From: Planctomycetaceae bacterium
GTDB lineage: Bacteria > Planctomycetota > Planctomycetia > Planctomycetales > Planctomycetaceae
NCBI GenBank assembly: GCA_029259875.1
Contig: JAJDEK010000459.1
Coordinates: forward strand, 1 to 8,419
Length of the DNA: 8,419 nt
Reading direction: 5' to 3'
Notes under the pieces: generated by a model
Databases searched by the model: none
Told to the model about the DNA's origin: nothing
Seen by the model: only the letters and a program-made list of their open reading frames with translations
Made by a program: the position numbers and the translations under genes
Part shown: piece after piece, positions 6,311 to 8,419 of the stretch
How positions within the stretch are numbered: position 1 is the first letter of the stretch
Layout of the letters: each line of letters opens with the position of its first letter

Positions 6311-6349
6311 GTAATACATGTTCTCTAGCGACTATTTTCTTAATACGAT

Positions 6350-6535
6350 CTTAATTATAAACTAAGTACCTATTTATGAATGGCTTACAGCAAATTCTCG
6401 ACAATTCTTTCTGAATGGTACGGCTTATGCTTTTAGTTATTATCAGCGATGGTGGCAAGCGTTGGCCCGCACTTGTCCCATTCAGCACAGAAAAGGTGCT
6501 TCAGTCATTCTTATGATTCGAAGCACCTTTTTTTA
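6350..6535 (+). ncRNA. Candidate small RNA or attenuated leader transcript (boundaries approximate)
   Basis: A strong plus-strand terminator ends a stretch with no protein gene, so some short transcript probably stops here. An AT-rich promoter-like element with TATAAA at 6356-6361 could start it, though no good -35 box is visible. CTGAATGG (6411-6418) is fully complementary to CCATTCAG (6478-6485), and the helix can extend inward past one mismatch by four pairs, two of them G-U. The enclosed part is GC-richer (6446-6470). A second GAATGG at 6378-6383 could compete for the same partner. I recognise no known RNA family. The alternative is a conditional leader of trxB, whose start lies about 200 bases downstream. 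Confidence 0.35.
6491..6534 (+). terminator. Orphan intrinsic terminator upstream of trxB
   Basis: AAAAGGTGCTTC (6491-6502) pairs with GAAGCACCTTTT (6520-6531), twelve pairs in all. The 17-base loop contains a further TCAT/ATGA stem. The stem runs into seven T residues (6528-6534) and then a T-rich tail. The opposite side has only four A residues before the stem, so it works best for plus-strand transcripts. No protein gene on the plus strand lies directly upstream. Confidence 0.82.
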
Positions 6536-6613
6536 TTTCCCTAATTTCTGATTCTGCACATAAACGAGTCCTCCCACCATCTGGAATTCCTCTCTCTACT
6601 TCAGTAGGATTGT

Positions 6614-6640
6614 CGAGCACACCAATGTGATTGTTGCTCG
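6614..6640 (+). other. Hairpin in the trxB leader
   Basis: CGAGCA (6614-6619) pairs with TGCTCG (6635-6640). Inside, either CAC/GTG or CAAT/ATTG can pair, but not both. There is no T tract, so it is not a terminator. It could be part of a structured leader or a binding site. Confidence 0.3.
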
Positions 6641-6677
6641 TAATTCAAAAATCAATTCTACTGTCAAACTTCTCGTT

Positions 6678-6705
6678 ACTGAAAATCTGTATTAACGATT
6701 TCAGT
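6678..6705 (+). promoter_or_regulatory. Imperfect inverted repeat just upstream of trxB
   Basis: ACTGAAAATC (6678-6687) and GATTTCAGT (6697-6705) are complementary apart from one extra A, around a nine-base centre. TATTAA (6689-6694) in that centre resembles a -10 box, so a dimeric regulator bound here could overlap a trxB promoter. No strong -35 box is visible. Confidence 0.3.
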
Positions 6706-6737
6706 CAGGGAAAATCGATATCAGGAGGTTAGCTAAC

Positions 6738-7790
6738 GTGCCGGAAAAAGTCGTTGTGATCGGATCAGGACCCGCTGGTTGGGCTGCTTGTATTTACACA
6801 TCCAGAGCCAATCTGGAACCCCTCTGTTTTGAAGGGGCTGTAACCGAAGAAAATCGTCAACAGGGAACAATGCCTTTAGGACAGTTGAATCTAACGACGG
6901 AAGTCGAAAACTACCCTGGCTTTCCTACCGGAAATCTAGGGGCCTATTTGGATGACTCCATTGATGACTCCAAACGAAAGTATATGGCACCGCATATAGG
7001 CGAAGGTGTGAGTGGACCAGAGTTGATGGAATTGATGCGCCAGCAAGCCGTCAATTTTGGAACAAAGGTCGTCACCGATGACATAATCAATGTCGATTTT
7101 TCATCTCATCCATTCAAAGTAACACCTGCGAATGGCGAGACAGTGGAAGCCTTGACGGTCATCATCGCTACTGGCGCGCGTGCCAATTATCTGGGGCTCG
7201 AATCGGAAGATCGTTTCAAGAATAAAGGGGTTTCTGCCTGTGCAGTTTGTGATGGTGCGATTCCTCGTTTTAAAAATCAACCAGTGGTTGTCGTCGGTGG
7301 TGGCGACAGTGCCATGGAAGAAGCGATTTTCCTGACCAAGTTTGCTTCAAAAGTTTATATCGCGCATCGCCGTGATGAATTTCGTGCCAGTAAAATCATG
7401 GTCGATCGCGCCTTAGCGAATGATAAGATCGAAGTGAAATGGAATTCCGTCATCGATGAAGTCTTAGGTGATGACGAAAAAGGTGTGACGGGTGTGCGAT
7501 TGCGAAGCACGGTCGATGACAGTCAAACTGAAGAGCTGGATGCGACTGGTTATTTTGCCGCCATCGGTCATACACCCAATACCAGCTTTCTGAAGGGGCA
7601 GATCGATACCAACGACAAAGGTTATGTCCTCTGGAAAACACCGTTCCGAACCGATACGAACGTGGATGGTGTATTTGCAGCCGGCGATGTAGCCGATGAT
7701 CATTATCGGCAAGCAATTACTGCAGCCGGCAGTGGATGTATGGCGGCCCTCGATGCAGAACACTGGCTTGTCGTCAAAGGTTTCGAATAA
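6738..7790 (+). CDS. trxB: Thioredoxin reductase (NADPH, FAD flavoprotein)
   Basis: TrxB reduces oxidised thioredoxin in the cytoplasm using NADPH through FAD and a redox-active CxxC. The 350-residue product shows the full motif set: GSGPAG at 9-14 (FAD dinucleotide fold), [10 protein letters not shown] at 54-63, ATG at 144-146, the active site CAVC at 168-171 followed by D172, GGGDSA at 187-192 (NADPH fold), HRRDEFRAS at 210-218 whose two arginines indicate NADPH rather than NADH, and GVFAAGDV at 311-318. It is about 30 residues longer than E. coli TrxB (321), mainly because of an acidic/basic insert at about 64-90, between the PGFP and GPELM segments. The GTG start has a full AGGAGGT at 6723-6729, eight bases upstream. 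The M24 peptidase follows after 50 nt and may share the transcript. Confidence 0.96.
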   Translation: MPEKVVVIGSGPAGWAACIYTSRANLEPLCFEGAVTEENRQQGTMPLGQLNLTTEVENYPGFPTGNLGAYLDDSIDDSKRKYMAPHIGEGVSGPELMELMRQQAVNFGTKVVTDDIINVDFSSHPFKVTPANGETVEALTVIIATGARANYLGLESEDRFKNKGVSACAVCDGAIPRFKNQPVVVVGGGDSAMEEAIFLTKFASKVYIAHRRDEFRASKIMVDRALANDKIEVKWNSVIDEVLGDDEKGVTGVRLRSTVDDSQTEELDATGYFAAIGHTPNTSFLKGQIDTNDKGYVLWKTPFRTDTNVDGVFAAGDVADDHYRQAITAAGSGCMAALDAEHWLVVKGFE

Positions 7791-7840
7791 ACGTTCGTTT
7801 GATTTTTACAAGTGATTTTCGTCTCAAGGACATAATAAGA

Positions 7841-8419
7841 ATGCTGTCTAAAGAAGGTTGTCTGGCACGTCAGAAGCGATTATGGGAAGCGGTTCCCGAT
7901 CACCTGCAGTGGATTTTAATCGCTGATCCCCGTCATGTGCTGTATCTGTCCAATTTTCTCGTACAGCCCTTTAGTTTCTCAAGGGGAGAACGGGCGCTGT
8001 TATTGCTGGATCGTGACAAAGGTGTCACATTGATTGGTGATAATTTCACCCTGCGTTCTGCCGCTGCGGAATTCTTTGTGGATCATGAAGCGATTGAGCC
8101 ATGGTATGATCATAAACACTCGGTGGAAAATCGTGATCATGCTTTGTTCAAAGCGTTGAAGTCAGTCGTCCCCCAATTAAAAGGTCGTGCAGGTGCGATC
8201 GAAGCCGAATGGTTACCTGTCGGTGCGTTACAGGAACTGGAAATCACGCAAACCGATGCCACGCTCGAAATAGGCAGCACCTTACGTCAATTGCGACGGC
8301 AGAAACACGATGATGAGATAGCCTTAATGAAACTGTGTATGCAGGCCTGTGATGCCGGTCACGCTTGTGCGCGGGAAATTGTGGAAGCTGGTAAAACAGA
8401 ATTTGATGTTTACCGAAAA
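7841..8419 (+). CDS. M24-family Xaa-Pro aminopeptidase/creatinase-like protein (partial, 3' end beyond window)
   Basis: The first 193 codons are present and the frame is still open at the window end. The N-terminal part fits the creatinase/prolidase N-terminal domain, with DPRHVLYLSNF at 29-39 equivalent to its conserved YL(T/S)(G/N)F strand. Residues 148-190, containing LRQLRRQKHDDEIALMK and EAGKTEFDV, match the start of the pita-bread M24 catalytic domain. The five metal ligands would lie beyond the window, so catalytic competence cannot be judged. The family removes N-terminal residues next to proline, or hydrolyses related substrates, and is usually cytoplasmic. The ATG has AAGGA at 7826-7830, ten bases upstream. 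The gene lies 50 nt after trxB with no terminator between them, so co-transcription is likely. Confidence 0.85.
   Translation, partial: MLSKEGCLARQKRLWEAVPDHLQWILIADPRHVLYLSNFLVQPFSFSRGERALLLLDRDKGVTLIGDNFTLRSAAAEFFVDHEAIEPWYDHKHSVENRDHALFKALKSVVPQLKGRAGAIEAEWLPVGALQELEITQTDATLEIGSTLRQLRRQKHDDEIALMKLCMQACDAGHACAREIVEAGKTEFDVYRK

Larger units (their letters stand above)
6094..6737. other. Long structured intergenic region between divergent panB and trxB
   Basis: These 644 bases contain no convincing protein gene. On the panB side, TACAAT (6167-6162, minus strand) resembles a -10 box but lacks a matching -35. In order on the plus strand the region holds a TTGCA-type dyad cluster (6277-6310), an AT-rich promoter-like stretch with TATAAA at 6356-6361, a long-range stem (6411-6418 with 6478-6485), an intrinsic terminator (6491-6534), and two hairpins (6614-6640, 6678-6705) before the trxB ribosome-binding site. 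The longest plus-strand frame ending here has 33 codons (6415-6516) and runs into the terminator stem, so I do not call it a gene. Confidence 0.6.

Noticed and set aside
6415..6516. A 33-codon plus-strand frame before the orphan terminator
   Set aside because: Its stop lies inside the terminator stem-loop and no Shine-Dalgarno sequence precedes it, so a translated gene here is unlikely.
6350..6535. The structured region considered as 6S RNA, tmRNA or RNase P RNA
   Set aside because: It is too short for tmRNA or RNase P, and the 5' part does not pair with the 3' part along its length as 6S RNA would.

Overview
The window looks like chromosomal DNA from a Planctomycetes bacterium, most likely a moderate-GC, Gimesia-like member. 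This rests on protein character: a secreted Cys/Ala/Pro-rich HEAT-like protein, a secreted His- and Tyr/Gly/Asn-rich TPR protein, and a thioredoxin reductase with an extra segment. It also rests on the loose gene layout with long intergenic stretches. No rRNA, tRNA, transposase, integrase or CRISPR array is visible, so lineage is an inference.

Layout, left to right. Bases 1-621 (minus strand) carry a Tat-type Rieske iron-sulfur protein, followed by what may be the first ten codons of a cytochrome b partner cut by the window edge. This is the start of a quinol:cytochrome c reductase operon. A strong intrinsic terminator (1024-1063) closes the next minus-strand gene, a secreted protein with about 45 cysteines and an in-frame 48-bp tandem repeat (1102-2166). 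A roughly 900-base region with no convincing gene follows (2167-3066). Then come two plus-strand genes 33 nt apart: a secreted TPR protein (3067-4440) and a DPM1-like family 2 glycosyltransferase (4474-5229). The glycosyltransferase converges on panB (minus, 5278-6093), with a stem-loop over its stop codon. On the far right are trxB (plus, 6738-7790) and, 50 nt later, the first 193 codons of an M24-family aminopeptidase that runs off the end.

The conserved genes serve general metabolism: respiration, CoA precursor synthesis, thiol redox balance and peptide turnover. The TPR/glycosyltransferase pair and the Cys-rich protein point to the cell envelope. For three genes the ribosome-binding site favours a start downstream of the longest open frame: the Rieske gene at 621, the TPR gene at 3067 and panB at 6093.

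The most unusual part is the 644-base gap between panB and trxB. It holds a cluster of four TTGCA/TGCAA half-sites, a long-range RNA stem, and a well-formed intrinsic terminator on the plus strand with no protein gene in front of it. Two more hairpins lie before trxB. This could be a small RNA gene or a transcription-attenuating leader of trxB. I could not recognise a known RNA family in it.
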